A stretch of DNA of 64,000 nucleotides from Symsagittifera roscoffensis (Eukaryota; Xenacoelomorpha; Acoela; Convolutidae): contig NC_087064.1 of the NCBI RefSeq assembly GCF_963678635.1, positions 26,388,189 to 26,452,188 on the forward strand, read 5' to 3'. Positions 39,801 to 50,732 of this stretch are shown here, in pieces. The number at the start of each line of letters is the position of its first letter. Positions within the stretch are counted from its first letter, which is position 1. A model generated the notes under the pieces. It was not told where the DNA came from. It made no database searches and was given only the letters and a program-made list of their open reading frames with translations. Both the position numbers and the translations under genes were made by a program.

Positions 39801-40886
39801 AAGAACCAAGTGTTCAATTGAAGAAAAGTTTCATTGACCACAACAAAGATTAAAAAAAGAAAATGAAAACGAGTTAAATTGTCTGCAATAATGTCCCTTC
39901 TATGATTTTGATTTTTGAAAAGGCTACATTTTTCGTATGAACCTCTGAAACCAAAGTAACCAATATATTTTTTAAACAAGTTTTCACAAAAAAAACTTCT
40001 CATGACAGAACAAGTTTTGATTCTTTCTTATTATGTAACTTCAAGCAGAGTATATCCCCATTATACTAAATTATCATGTTACAAAACTAAGGGGCGAATG
40101 ATTGGGGCTATAATGGGAAAGAGAAATGATTGGGTCCGATGATTGGGTCAAATCACCCGATGATTGGGTCCTGTTTTTTGCTGATTTGGCTTTTGTGCTA
40201 AATAGGAATAAAATACAAGTTTCTTCAAACAGATTTTTGAAAAAGAATATCTAACTTACCTTACTGTGAAAGTTTTCACGAATTTCGAAGTTCAAGTCAT
40301 CGATTTCTCACCAAGTAAAGCAAGTTCAAAAAATTAGAAACAGAGTTCTTGTGTTCAGCTGTATCGTTTCGATTGTGTTCGCAATGATCTGATTAGATTT
40401 TAAGGTTGCAGTGCAGGCAATGGTTTTGATGGTAAGTTGCAGAATAACAATTGAGCGAGAAATTAGATTTATTTGGACTATTAGAGCACAGTTCCGGAAT
40501 ATTGGATTATTCGGGTACCGCTAAATTAGTTTATTATAAGATGAGACTGACGTTCAGGGTTTCCATGTACAGGTCGGCAGCGGTGCCGGTTCAAACCCAA
40601 ATAAAATTAGAACCACAAGGGTAATTGAATTACGCTGTACGTCTACGTGTATCATTCTCAAACGCGAAGGCCCGGTTATGAAATTAGTGTACGCTTAAAT
40701 AAAAATTAAGCAGTTTTTCGAGAAAACATTAATATAATTATACTTACTGCTAATTTCGTTACCACCGCCAGCCACCGAATTCGTGGCGCAGTTGAGAGGG
40801 GGGAAATTAAGGGCAGAAGCTCCCCCGCCTTGAAGCCCCGATGCGGTGTAGAGAGAAGTCGCAAAACCCAGTTCGTCGATCATCAT
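33866..40886 (-). CDS. Prop: Prop (Prop1-like) paired-class homeobox transcription factor, 4 exons
   Basis: Four coding exons, 40886-40748, 37370-37084, 34759-34591 and 34305-33866, join with matching phases at canonical sites (donors GTAAGT, GTGAGC, GTAGAT; acceptors ending TTTTAG, CTGCAG, TTTCAG) to give 344 residues and a TGA stop. The homeodomain is residues 97-156. It begins [10 protein letters not shown], contains SHYPDIY and [20 protein letters not shown], has glutamine at position 50, and is cut by an intron between positions 46 and 47, as in many paired-class genes. The basic RRRHRTTF start, the EARIQ helix and the RKQE end are the combination I know from Prop proteins. A MMRNIY motif after the homeodomain and a DDWY motif near the C terminus also fit Prop, from memory. 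Flanks are Gly/Ser/Pro-rich. No paired domain or OAR motif is seen. Prop factors are DNA-binding nuclear regulators; in vertebrates Prop1 acts in pituitary development. Other paired-like genes (Shox, Prrx, Otp) fit less well. Confidence 0.92.
35101..35160. promoter_or_regulatory. Candidate intronic enhancer with palindromic homeodomain sites
   Basis: In Prop intron 2, a perfect 9-bp inverted repeat (AATCTAATT at 35126-35134, AATTAGATT at 35147-35155) flanks a 12-bp spacer containing GCTAATCC, which matches the known preference of K50 homeodomains (Otx/Pitx/Bicoid type). TAATT/AATTA cores suit paired-like dimers. Function is inferred. Confidence 0.35.
35840..36170. promoter_or_regulatory. C-rich intronic island with inverted TAATT sites
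   Basis: In Prop intron 2, a perfect 9-bp inverted repeat (GGTGTAATT at 35862-35870, AATTACACC at 35881-35889; 10-bp spacer) starts a C-rich block of about 300 bp that stands out from AT-rich surroundings and has no good ORF. It could be a cis-regulatory element; no transcript evidence is available. Confidence 0.3.
38629..39543 (+). CDS. Six-pass membrane protein of unknown family, nested in Prop intron 1
   Basis: A single uninterrupted ORF of 304 residues starts at ATG 38629, with an A at -3, and ends TAA. The reading frame is open 7 codons further upstream but has no earlier ATG. Hydrophobic segments lie at about residues 8-33, 53-74, 95-122, 136-157, 165-186 and 200-224, consistent with six membrane passes. 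A possible N-glycosylation site (NES) is at residue 131. The last 80 residues are hydrophilic and rich in Asp, Glu and Asn, with a C-terminal tail ending NHV. The gene lies wholly inside Prop intron 1 on the opposite strand and has no intron of its own. I do not recognise the family. It could be a channel-like or receptor-like protein or an orphan membrane protein; no ligand-binding motif is evident. A retrocopy origin would fit the lack of introns. Confidence 0.8.
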   Translation: MMSKSTGMFLLHWCLLPITLVLITALNIYLIISEFIRPNHELMDPRVRRDFIIQKLVAFLPFCITAIYCMVYQFTSRTQFTFNCFRDFYTFLGYPLTCLHFINLLLHSLGCALGVASNFIVFPVAFDKSTNESCLNIASITVLLNFVVLSMLFCFYDCLATFKPYLPISMFTLLFGGVLLDRLALIDRSSVSREDVQFIASLAIQICIVDLILIGLAYFAHIFAKKDAQRFDIYTAKPELASKIVRSGEKSGYNSLTNEREADSIEPDDGPQDNGVPHDNNDNENLPLRYVTIDNKCYDIVNHV

Positions 40887-41560
40887 TTATACGCCACTTA
40901 TGATTATAACTTTTTGAAATTCAAACGAAGCTGCTCAACTGAGATTTTGCAGAAGTTTTTAATTTAATTCAGTCAGTTTGGAGAAAAAGTTTGGAACAGG
41001 CTGAGAAAGAGAGAGGGTTGCTTATTCGCTGAGGGAAATACTCGACAATGATTGTTCTATTTCACTAGGCAAACGGGGAGTGGGTATTGTAGTCTAGTAG
41101 ATGTATCCAGTATTATTACTCCGTATTTGGGCAATAGGAATATGAGGCTGGAGGGAGCGGGGATTGCCGGGCAAGGCACAGCCACACAGAAGGATTGCGG
41201 GATTGGAGAGTGTTAGCCAATCAAATCACTGATTGAATTAGCATCTCAATTGGGCTCTAATCAGGCCCTATTCTTCCTTGATTGCCCTTTGCCCCAAACC
41301 TATTATTACGAACATCATCGGGCCTTAATTGGTCCCTCCGAAGAGCAGAATGGAGATTTCACAGCTACCTGTCACCCCAATTAAACCCGTCGTCTAAACT
41401 TCTCCTCTTTAAGAGATAAAACTCAACCGGCGATCCAAGGAGAAGCTTTCCAGCCTCGCATTCACAAGTTAATGCTAGTTGCTGAGATTGTGACTTTTCA
41501 CTATAAAAGAGCAAAGAAAAAACCAAATCGCGATTGAAATAAAACAAGACTGCTCGCATT
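40887..41560 (-). promoter_or_regulatory. GC-richer region upstream of Prop exon 1, candidate promoter
   Basis: This stretch upstream of the Prop start codon is clearly less AT-rich than its surroundings and free of the usual A/T runs. It holds a CCAAT-type motif near 41217 (AGCCAATCA) and several TAAT/ATTA cores between 41220 and 41330. No TATA box or transcription start was identified. The promoter role is inferred from position and composition only. Confidence 0.35.
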
Positions 41561-41561
41561 A

Positions 41562-41720
41562 ACGGATTTAAGGGGGGGTATGTTTCTTTTTCTCAAGCCC
41601 AGACCACTCCAAACCCCACACCACCCCTAAAAAGACTGCTAGCAGTAGCGGATTGGGGGGGGGGGGGGGGGGTGGTGAATGTTTTTTTTTTCAAGCCCAG
41701 ACCATCCATATGGTTCACAG
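41562..41720. mobile_element. Two tandem hAT-type MITE ends
   Basis: Two direct partial copies, each starting with a GCGGATT or ACGGATT end, a G run, then TCAAGCCCAGACCA. The second contains a run of about 18 G, so the local sequence may be unreliable. Confidence 0.45.
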
Positions 41721-42321
41721 CAAAGCGTTTTTTTTGGCCTGTTTTCTGAAAACACGGCGCATAAAAAATTGCTAAAACTAATGACTTTAAAGCTCGAAAT
41801 ATCAATTTTGTCGAGGAAAAACATCCCCCCACTTGATGTGAAATACAAAGTGATGACGCTAGCGTTTAAATAACGTATCAATAACATCAAATAGCTTGCC
41901 TCCATACAATTTGGAAGAAACTTTGAGCGTACTAAAGGCACAAAATATCTCGCGCTTTATTTGTCTTAAATTAGTCGAATTGACCTTTTTCAAAATTCAT
42001 ATCTTTTCAAAAACTTATTGCAGGTAAAATAGCTTTCATCGAGCACAAAAGTTTTGTCACCATCTTCGAAAGTCGGATCAGTAAATGAGAAAGATATGCT
42101 AGTGATATAGAAATGTTTAGTTTATTACGACCAACCGATAAGCTTAGTGTTTTGTAGAATTGATTGAAAAAGAGGCTCGTTGTTTCTTAATAGTTGCTGG
42201 CTTATCTGAATGGGTGTATGTGAAGATAAGTTGAAAATCAATTCGTAATAAAAAATGACTGGAACTAGTTGAAATAAGACTAGAAAATGCTAGAAATGGT
42301 TTGAAAAATTGTTAAAAAAGG

Positions 42322-42529
42322 CAGAATCGGGCTGATCTAGGATTTTTGAAAAAAAAATCGACCTTTGTTAGATTGACCTGTAGCGTCACGAAAGTCAAAA
42401 TAGAGTTTTTTAGTGTTTTGGGAAAACTTGGAAATTAAATTTGGTCGATCTGAAAAATAGTCGCCAAACTTTTCAAATTGTTTTTTAATGATCTGCACCC
42501 TAAAAAATTTCTAGATACGACTTTGCCTG
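42322..42529. mobile_element. hAT-type MITE copy, strongly decayed
   Basis: Starts near CTGATCTAGGATTTTTG and ends TTTCTAGATACGACTTTGCC, recognisable as the two ends of the family. The interior keeps the TTTGGTCGATCTG block. No target duplication is visible. Confidence 0.4.
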
Positions 42530-42889
42530 GGTTGCTCATAAGTAGTTGCTTCTATGGAAAAAACGGGTCTAGATAACATTTTTTGGATAAAAGTTGTCTA
42601 CTTGACACAATGCTAAGGCAATGATTGATGAAAACTGAGGGTTCATGGGAAACCAAGGGCAGAGAATGTTCTCACCAAAAGTTTTGTATCTCCTGATGCC
42701 AAAAAAAATTCAGATCAACCGTGTAACCATTCCCGTCAATCAATTTAGGGGCAAAACACAGACTTTTCGAAAAAACCATGAGTTCAGTCTAAATTGATTT
42801 ATCTAAAATTTTTGGGTAGGAAAAACACAAAAACGTTCACTCAAGTGGTTATCCGTATTACTTCAAAGCCTCAAAACCAAACCTTTGAA

Positions 42890-43235
42890 CAGTAGCGGAT
42901 TTAGGGGGGGACGCTTTTTTTCCTCAGGGATTCGACCCCTGCCGATCCAAAGGGTCCCTCCTTTGTACTTACTATTTTGAGATACCCTTTTTTGGCTGAC
43001 TGACCTTAAAATTTTTCAAAAGGCGCCTTTGGCGCCATTATATACTAATTTTAAAGGGGGAGCGGGCGCCAAAAAAACTGCAACTTTTCTGGTCAAAACC
43101 TTCTGAAAATTGCCTAAAAACGCCTTTATGGGCCTGTCTTTTCAAAATTTTGCCTGCGGTCTTTATAGTGCTTAAAAAAAGGGCGACAAAATTTTCAAGA
43201 GTTTTAAAAATCAGCCACCCCCCCCCTTGGGTTTT
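42890..43235. mobile_element. hAT-type MITE copy, right end truncated
   Basis: Starts CAGTAGCGGATTTAGG and carries the palindrome GGCGCCTTTGGCGCC and ATTATATACTA. The match fades at a C-rich run near 43222 with no right end. Confidence 0.65.
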
Positions 43236-44149
43236 ATATTTTTAGTCTTCTACATTAAATCATTCCAGCTTGGTAGTTATCTGTGCATACAATGAAAAAT
43301 AAAAAAATTCAATTACTAAAATTAAAAAGATTTCCAGTTTTGTTTGAAAATACTGCTCAGATTCTAGAACATGCTTTCAGGGCTGCACTGAAAATTAAAT
43401 ACAATTCTTCAATCATGAGTTTTTGGACAACGTCAATCAAAGAAATTATCAATTGCCAACTCAATTTTCAAAAAAAAATACTTGTCAGAAAATTTGCTGT
43501 CAATTGTAGGTATAGTGCTAATTTTTTTGTTGATCTTTTTTTTGCTTAAAATACTCTGATTAATCAATTTATGATTAAAAATTGAAAATAAAAACCAAAA
43601 AGTAGAATTACAGGGCAAGAGGCTCCCAGAAACAGGCGGAAAAGTTTTATTGCGTTCTCCCGATGAGAGTTCATTTAGCTGTTTCACAGAGAATAGAATC
43701 AATTTTGCAAACAATTTATTAAAACGATAGTCGAAAAATTTGCAAATAAACCAGTTTTTCAGGAATTGAGTTGCTCACAGTGACGCTTCATGGGTTTTCT
43801 CATTAAAAGAAAAAACCTTCATTATGTTTTTTCAATAACATAAAAAGAAGAAAAAGCAATCTAAGATATGCGATATCAAGCCAAAACTAATCACGACTTT
43901 AAGAAAAAACCATCGATTTAAAATTTGCATATGAGATTTCTTAAATCGTCGGTTTATAATAGCTGTTTCATGCCTGAATTAATCAAAAAGACTCTGAAAA
44001 GATTTAACACCGGAAAAAAAGCGATTGCAGACGGGGCGTTTTTGAGTTTTTAAAACGAATTAATTTTGTGAAACCGAATGTAATTCTGATATTAAAAGTT
44101 TCCTTGAGAACCTCCAACCAAGATTTCCCTAATCGTATTTGGACTCCAT
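43236..44149. other. AT-rich DNA, nothing recognised
   Basis: Short ORFs only, none convincing. Confidence 0.5.
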
Positions 44150-44860
44150 TGACAAAAGCTTTGAAAATAAGTTGACCAAAACCGTCTTTAGTAATGTTCT
44201 TCAAATTCTAAAATGATAAGTCTAGTATTAAATCTAGATCTAGCAGTATGGTAAGAGGTCGACCAAGAGATGTCAGAAGGTGGTAAAACTTACAGCACTT
44301 ACAAAAAAGGACCTCACGATTTAAGAAACTTTGCATTTTCTCGGCAAACTGTGAGCTCCTTTGCATTTAAATCGTATTGTAAGTGCTAAAGTCAACTTAT
44401 TTATTAAAGTCAACTGATTTTCAAAGCTAAAATTGTTTTGAAAATAAATTGACCAAAGTCGTCTTTAGTAATGTTCTTCAAATTCTGAAATGATAAGTCT
44501 AGCATTAAATCTCGATTCAGCAGTATGGTAAGAGGTCGACCAAGAGATGTCGGAGGGTGGTAAAACTTACAGCACTTACAAAAAAGGACCTCATGATTTA
44601 NNNNNNNNNNNNNNNNNNNNNNNNNNNNNNNNNNNNNNNNNNNNNNNNNNNNNNNNNNNNNNNNNNNNNNNNNNNNNNNNNNNNNNNNNNNNNNNNNNNN
44701 NNNNNNNNNNNNNNNNNNNNNNNNNNNNNNNNNNNNNNNNNNNNNNNNNNNNNNNNNNNNNNNNNNNNNNNNNNNNNNNNNNNNNNNNNNNNNNNNNNNN
44801 CTTACAAAAAAGGACCTCACGATTTAAGAAACTTTGCATTTTCTCGGCAAACCACTGAAC
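44150..44860. repeat. Tandem repeat array, period about 276-277 bp, broken by a gap
   Basis: The unit with GTCTTTAGTAATGTTCTTC occurs at 44184 and 44461, and CTTACAAAAAAGGACCTCA occurs at 44298, 44574 and, after the gap, 44801. The array is at least partly collapsed or unresolved. Confidence 0.85.
44601..44800. other. Assembly gap, 200 N
   Basis: Exactly 200 N placed inside the tandem array; the round number implies an unknown true length. Confidence 0.99.
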
Positions 44861-44908
44861 CTAATTTAAACTAATTTTAGCATAATTTAACTGTTAAATT
44901 GCTCAATA

Positions 44909-45130
44909 TTAAATAATAAGGGAGAAAAAATCGCAGTTTTTTGTGACTCTTCCGTCGCTCCACTTTTGAATCATTAAATCCAGGGCCAAATCGGCTCCCG
45001 AGTTAGCTTCAGTGAAAAGTTTCAGACCCATTATCGCATTATCTGTACAAAGTAGCCACCAAGTTTCAAATAATCCAGAAATTCGACTAGACATTCGGCA
45101 CCTACACAGAACGAAAGCCATTTTTTTTGC
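44909..45130 (-). CDS. Possible short coding segment, unrecognised
   Basis: An open frame with an ATG near 45123 runs about 70 codons to a stop at 44909. Its third positions are less A/T-biased than random ORFs here, and the product (for example LFETWWLLC and FTEANSGADLALD) reads like protein. No splice site, polyadenylation signal or family was recognised, and it abuts the tandem array and assembly gap. It may be a chance ORF or a gene fragment. Confidence 0.2.
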   Translation of the reverse strand, partial: AKKMAFVLCRCRMSSRISGLFETWWLLCTDNAIMGLKLFTEANSGADLALDLMIQKWSDGRVTKNCDFFSLII

Positions 45131-45196
45131 TTTTGACAATTGTTTGTATTTGGAATGACCGGAATTATTCAGAGCAATTTTTGTTTGTCCCAACAA

Positions 45197-47116
45197 AAAA
45201 CTCGAAAACTCATATTTGATGTGTTACATTCAGCTCCTTTCCAACCGTAATTGTTCCGACTTTTGAACAAGGGATGGAACATTTCGGCTGATTTTTTTCA
45301 GTCAGTTTTCTACTCTTTTACTCAGATATTTTGATGGACATTTTCATATCATCTGAGGTTTAAGGTAAAAAGGAGGTCAAAGGTAAACAAAAGTAAAAAA
45401 AGAGGTCAAAAGCAAAAATTCCGGAGGTCAAAAGTAAACAAAACTACCAAAAACTTTTCAATTGGCCGTAAAATGCAGCCAGAACTTTCATGGTTTTGCG
45501 ATGATACACGAGACATCTTGCTTGATAATGTTTCCCTCAGTGTCAGCTATTGAAAACTGGTTTTCCAGCTCAAACTATAAATTTTTGCAGAAACGATTTT
45601 TAGAAAAATCAATATTGTATACAAAGCACCCGGTTATTTTTATTGGACAGGTGGATTCTGAAAAACAGTTGGAGAATATTTTTAGAGTTTCATATTTTAT
45701 ATGTGTTGCTTAAATATAATTTCAAATCAAACCGTATAATATGCGGGTTGCATTTAGTCGTCTCCTCCCAGTCACGGTCCTTCGTCATTTTGACACCCTA
45801 ACTGTCCAAAAAAGAGGGCACCCGTATGATAATGTTATAGGATATCAGTTTTTTCCTGCCGTGGTTTAGAAAATTAGACGACAAGCAAATTAAACGATCA
45901 GAAAATAACGAAATTTAGACAATAACTTGCGTGAAATTTGTTTACAGACTTAAATTGAAGTTTGGCTGAGTAAATACTGGTTGTCCGTATATTCCATTTC
46001 TTACGGTCGTCTAATTTCTTGTCGTCTACTTTCCTAGGCCCCGTCTTTGTCGGACTACGGTGTTACGCGATACAGTTTTTGCTGACTGCCTCTTTGGCGT
46101 TTTTTTCCACAAAAAGTAGAAAACTGTGCGAACTGTGCAGAAAACTGTGCAGCAAAATTAGTTCTATATAATGTTTGGGCGAGCTAAAAACTGAAACTAT
46201 GCTAATTTATCCAATTTTTGCGATTTTTTCCCGAGTTGTCGTATTACATGTATTTCACTGTTCCCAATCTTATAACCACGCGTCTTTTAATCCCCTTCTT
46301 CTTTACCTTTCCTTTTTCAACTTTAAGCTAGCTGCTATATCGACAACAATTTAACACCCTACGGTGTAAAACTACATTGTGAAATTAATTGTTAGAATCA
46401 AAGTAAAGCTTACCTCAGAACGATTTGAAACTATAGCGTCGAAAAAACACCAGTGCTTTATTTGAGAAAAGTATAGTCAAAGAAAACGAGATAACCTACA
46501 CGCTGCTAGATGAGATTAACCCACAGATACATCATTAACATCAAAAACAGGAAGGTTTAAAGGTTTCATCTTTCTTTTTATCAAAACAAAGCTTCGTCGT
46601 CAAGCTCAAACTTTACTTTTTGTTGCAAGGATCTTTGTAGCATTCAAACTTTTTTGCCGAGCAACACCAATGGAATCTAAATAAAAATTTGGAGAAAACT
46701 CTTTGATTTTTTTCGTTTATAAAAGTCGGATGAAGATTTGTTGAACACAAATAGTCATACTGTATAGTCACACACGTATAGTTATTCATCCTGATAAATA
46801 TAGACAATTGTATTTTTTTTGTAAATTTTTGCAGAAAATTAGATAAGATCTTTTGAGTGACAAAGTTTCTAGGAAAATGTATTTTCTTATTGAGTTCCCA
46901 CGACTATTCCATCAAGTTCCATAAAAAAGTCTACACCCAAAAGGTCTTCTTGGTCCGAAAAGCAGATTATCCCACACTTTTTCTCTAATTTGAAACTCCC
47001 CACCCCTTGATTTAAAAATTTTTTTTTGCATATTTGTCCAAAATAGCAAAATTTATAATGATAATTGGTTTACTTTGCTAAATTGTAAAAAAAATATCAG
47101 AAATAAAAAAATTGCA
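45197..47116. other. AT-rich DNA without a supported gene
   Basis: Short purine repeats (AGGTCAAAAG type) at about 45365-45430. A segment at about 45750-46040 has several GTCGTCTA/TAGACGAC boxes in both orientations and may be a small unclassified element. Confidence 0.4.
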
Positions 47117-47124
47117 CTTATGAG

Positions 47125-47387
47125 CAGGGGCGGATCTAGGATTTTCGGCCGTTTTGGGCACTTTTTGAAAAATGTTGACAAAAAAATCTCGTTTTTTTTG
47201 GCGCGCGCTCCCCCTCAAAGTTAGTATATATTTGCGCCAAAGGCGCCTTTAGAAAAATTTTTGGGGTCGGTCGGCCAAAAATGGATTTCTGAAAAAGTAT
47301 CAAAGGGGGGACCCTTTGGGTCGGCAGGGGGTCGAACCTCTGAAGAAGAGAGCGTCCGCCACCCGCCCCCCCCTAAATCCGCCCCTG
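47125..47387. mobile_element. hAT-type MITE, intact copy
   Basis: 263 bp with ends CAGGGGCGGATCTAGG and CCTAAATCCGCCCCTG, flanked by the perfect 8-bp duplication CTTATGAG (47117-47124, 47388-47395). It contains a GGCGCC-type palindrome and AGTATATA and has no credible ORF. Confidence 0.9.
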
Positions 47388-47395
47388 CTTATGAG

Positions 47396-48626
47396 GCAAA
47401 TGTTTCATCATATCAGCAAAAAAAATCCACATTCACGATGAAGGAAATTTAAAATGGGCAGAGTTGGCAAAACATAACCCTAATCAGATCTTTTTTGCAG
47501 ATTTATCAGATTCATTCACAAAAATGTAGATGTGCTTGAAGTCGAAAGAAATTGCCAGTGGCAAAAGTACAAAGTTGTCCAAAATTTTCGTCAACGTTCA
47601 AAGGTACGAGTCTGAAACCTTTTCGTGAGCATTTGAGGAACATTTTTTTTCAATTTTTCAGGTTTTGTGATCAAACTTTTTAAAAGAATTTTCAAGTTCA
47701 GTACTGACGAAGAAAAAGAAGCAATGTTTTTTTTTGTATAATAATTTAGAAACTTTAGACTATTTTTTTTCAGTAGTTATGTCCGCCGTATTCTATGTCT
47801 TTGTGTTATTTATTCTATATAAATTATTTTCAGTTTTTTTGGTTTGATTTTCAATTACCGCTTGCAACAACTACAAATCTCACGCAAATTGATCCTCCTC
47901 TCTTAGTTAATTCGAAGTGTTTCTCGTTTTTATCTTTGTTATTTTGCTGTGATTAGACGAATCTAAAAGCAGGGTTGCTTGGTTTTTTTTGTAGTTTTTG
48001 TTGTCACATTTACTTTCTTCTCAATGAAAGTTGCTATTTGATTTACCTTATAGTTGTTGGCAAGCTTTCGGTGGGTTTTTTTCTGTAAATAAATCCATTC
48101 TAGTCCAACTTATAGAAGTTTCAACATCGTAGGTAATTCCATTCCAAGTATCCGATATTGCTTCATTTTTTTCATCAAAATAAAGTTTCGAAATTTCTCT
48201 GTTTCATTTTTCCTGAGAAATTAGAAAATCTGTTCAAAGTGTTTTTTGAAGGTATGATTTTTCCAAGCAAAAAAGTATCTGAATTCTTAGTGCAATTTTG
48301 GTAAGTTCAGTAAAAAAACATCGCTTATCAAAAAAAAACTCTTAGGGAGAATTTTTTGAGTGGTAGAACTTTAGAGCAATCTGATCAGCAGAAGAGCAAA
48401 TGAAAACAACTTTGAGAATTTGTCGAAGCCAAAAAAATTTTGACTGGGAGAAAAACCATCTCATTTGCAAACTAAGGTAAAGCAAACACATACTGATTGA
48501 TGAGAACACAATTTCATGAAATATCCAAATGTGAAGATTGCGTGAGCGTCATTGAAACTATATAAATAGACTAGGATAATAACTTATCATTCTTCTTAAA
48601 AACAACTGCTATGTGTGAAGCTCTTC
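47396..48626. other. AT-rich DNA, nothing recognised
   Basis: Lies between a MITE and the BEL/Pao 3' LTR. No ORF. Confidence 0.5.
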
Positions 48627-48631
48627 GTAGT

Positions 48632-49128
48632 TGTGCTCGCTAAATCTCCGTAGAATGAAGTTAAAACCAAAAAATCAATAATGAATTCGTATTCTCGGCA
48701 ATACAGAATTTATCGGATATATTGAGATTTTTCATTCAAGTTTTTTGCTGTTAAACAAGTTCATAATTTTTTAACCAATATTCAGCTCCAATGAACAAAT
48801 TGGCGCAAGCTAGTCACAAGAACCGGTCGTTGATGTCCTTGAGACAAATTGCTCTTTTTGGCGATCAGCCTTAATCAAGGCTGAACCGAATTAGAACCAA
48901 AAAAACAGTTAAAATAGGATATTACCCCCGTTTTTAGTATTTTAATACATGGGCAGGTGGGGTACTCGACCTAAGTCAACTGTTATGTCACACATATAAA
49001 CGGCGTTAGCTTACTTTGTCTTAGTCCGCTTGGCCAACTGTGCTTATGGTTGTTACATTTTGGTCCAATCATATTCAAGCTTGTGTTTGGTTTTATATGC
49101 ATTTATATTCTACATTTGCATTGCAATA
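48632..49128 (-). repeat. 3' LTR of the BEL/Pao element
   Basis: 497 bp copy of the right-hand LTR. Its first dinucleotide in element orientation is TA instead of TG, one of several differences. Flanked on the left by GTAGT. Confidence 0.93.
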
Positions 49129-49499
49129 TTTTCCCCCCCTGAAGAAGGAAGAACCGGAGGGAGCTTAACGGTCGGCCGCGTGACTTCACGGGTTGCGGTC
49201 CTGACAAGGGTGGATCGGGCGCAACCGTCCTGTCCGTAGTTTAGCTTGACGATTCGGGCGAGAGGGTAGTACCCACGCGGACTATCGGGCTCAATCACCC
49301 ACACGAGATCGGCTGTTTTAAGAGTGAAGTCGGAATGAGTGTGCCACTTGACACGCTTATTCAGCGAGGGAACATATTCTCGAAGCCAACGAGACCAAAT
49401 CGCGTTAGCATATGACTGCGCTCGCACGTACCTTTTCTTGTGATCGAAGTGCTCCCCGGGTAAAAGCGAAGGAAAGCTTGTGGCATGTGGTCCAAGCAA
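49110..49499 (-). pseudogene. BEL/Pao integrase C-terminal domain
   Basis: 129 codons in another frame. The pattern of W-x-x-x-L-R-x-Y, LVWVIEPD, PRGYYPLARIV and YGQDGCARS matches the small beta-rich domain that follows BEL/Pao integrase cores. It is separated from the core by a frameshift near 49490 and ends inside the LTR. Confidence 0.8.
49129..49140 (-). other. Polypurine tract of the BEL/Pao element
   Basis: The element strand reads AGGGGGGGAAAA directly before the 3' LTR, the place and composition expected for the plus-strand primer. Confidence 0.7.
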
Positions 49500-50311
49500 A
49501 AATGGTTTAGGGTTAACGCTTCTAACTCACGTGAATCGGTACTAACGGGAGTGATTGGCCTCGAATTCAAAGCCTGCTCAACTAAGCAGAGTGTTGTTCC
49601 TAGCACCTCTTCAGTGACTCGCCTACTGCCTAGGATATCGTACAGCACGCGCTTCACGCTTCGGACGAGGCGTTCCCAGGAGCCGCCATGATGGGGTGCG
49701 CCTGGCGGGTTAAATTTCCAAGTAACACCTTTGTGTGCAAAAATGGTCGGAGCCATGCCATTCCAGCTCTTGATGCAGGCAATTAAATCCTTTTCCGCAC
49801 CAACGAAGTTCGTGCCGTTATCCGACCAGATTGTGCTTGGCGTACCACGGCGCGCAATGAACCGTTCGATGCCCATGACACAAGAACTGGTGTCCAGAGA
49901 TGGTACAATCTCAAGGTGTACAGCCCTGGTGGTAAGGCAAGTAAAAAGGAATCCCCATCTTTTTCCAGTGCTTCTGCGAACCGGAACATAAAGCGGTCCA
50001 AAGTAATCCACACCCGTATGATTGAAGGGTGGTTGCTTATATCCGAGACGTTGGACAGGTAAATCGGACATAATTGGCTGGATGGTGCTTGCTTTGCGTT
50101 TATGGCATGTCACACATTGATTTTCGATAGACCGAAGTAGTCGACGCAACCCAAGTACTGCATATTTCATATTTAAAACGGAGCGCATGTAATCTAATCC
50201 TTGACAAAAATGCTTATCGTGGAGGCTGCGGGCCAGCAAACGAACTAGGGTATGTCGGACGTCGAGTATTATTGGATGCTTCGTATCAAACTCGGTATTC
50301 ACTAAGCGCAC
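49361..50311 (-). pseudogene. BEL/Pao integrase
   Basis: 316 codons with an N-terminal zinc-binding region (histidines in SLHDKHF, cysteines in CVTCHKRKA) and a catalytic core with all three acidic residues in place (GVDYFGP, IWSDNGTNF, GGSWERLVRSVK). The C-terminal domain continues in a different frame at 49499-49110. Confidence 0.88.
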
Positions 50312-50732
50312 AATCCGTCCGGTGGAACGAATGATACCAGCGGGACCAATAAATGGCGAGTATGTGGCAATTTTAATACTATTCTTAATAGGTTTGCCAG
50401 CGGTGAGTGTTTTTAACTCAGAAGGGGAAGGATTCTATATGAGCAAGATGAATCAGTTTGCTTTCTGCAATATCAAGTTCAGTGGGGCCGGTGATTCGTA
50501 AGTCCTTACCACGAAAATGCTTATGTCAAGGCAACATCCTCAACATAAAAGCGACTACTCGTTTACATCTCGTAAAAGAACTACACCTTTCCCAATTGAA
50601 CCCGTGTTCGGGATGTTTGATGGAGGTGACATTGGTGACGAAGGAAGATGATGTCTCCAAGCAATTATCAACATCACAAGAAGGACCCTTCAAACGAATT
50701 TTATTGATTACACTTTCGTCGGGTATAAACGG

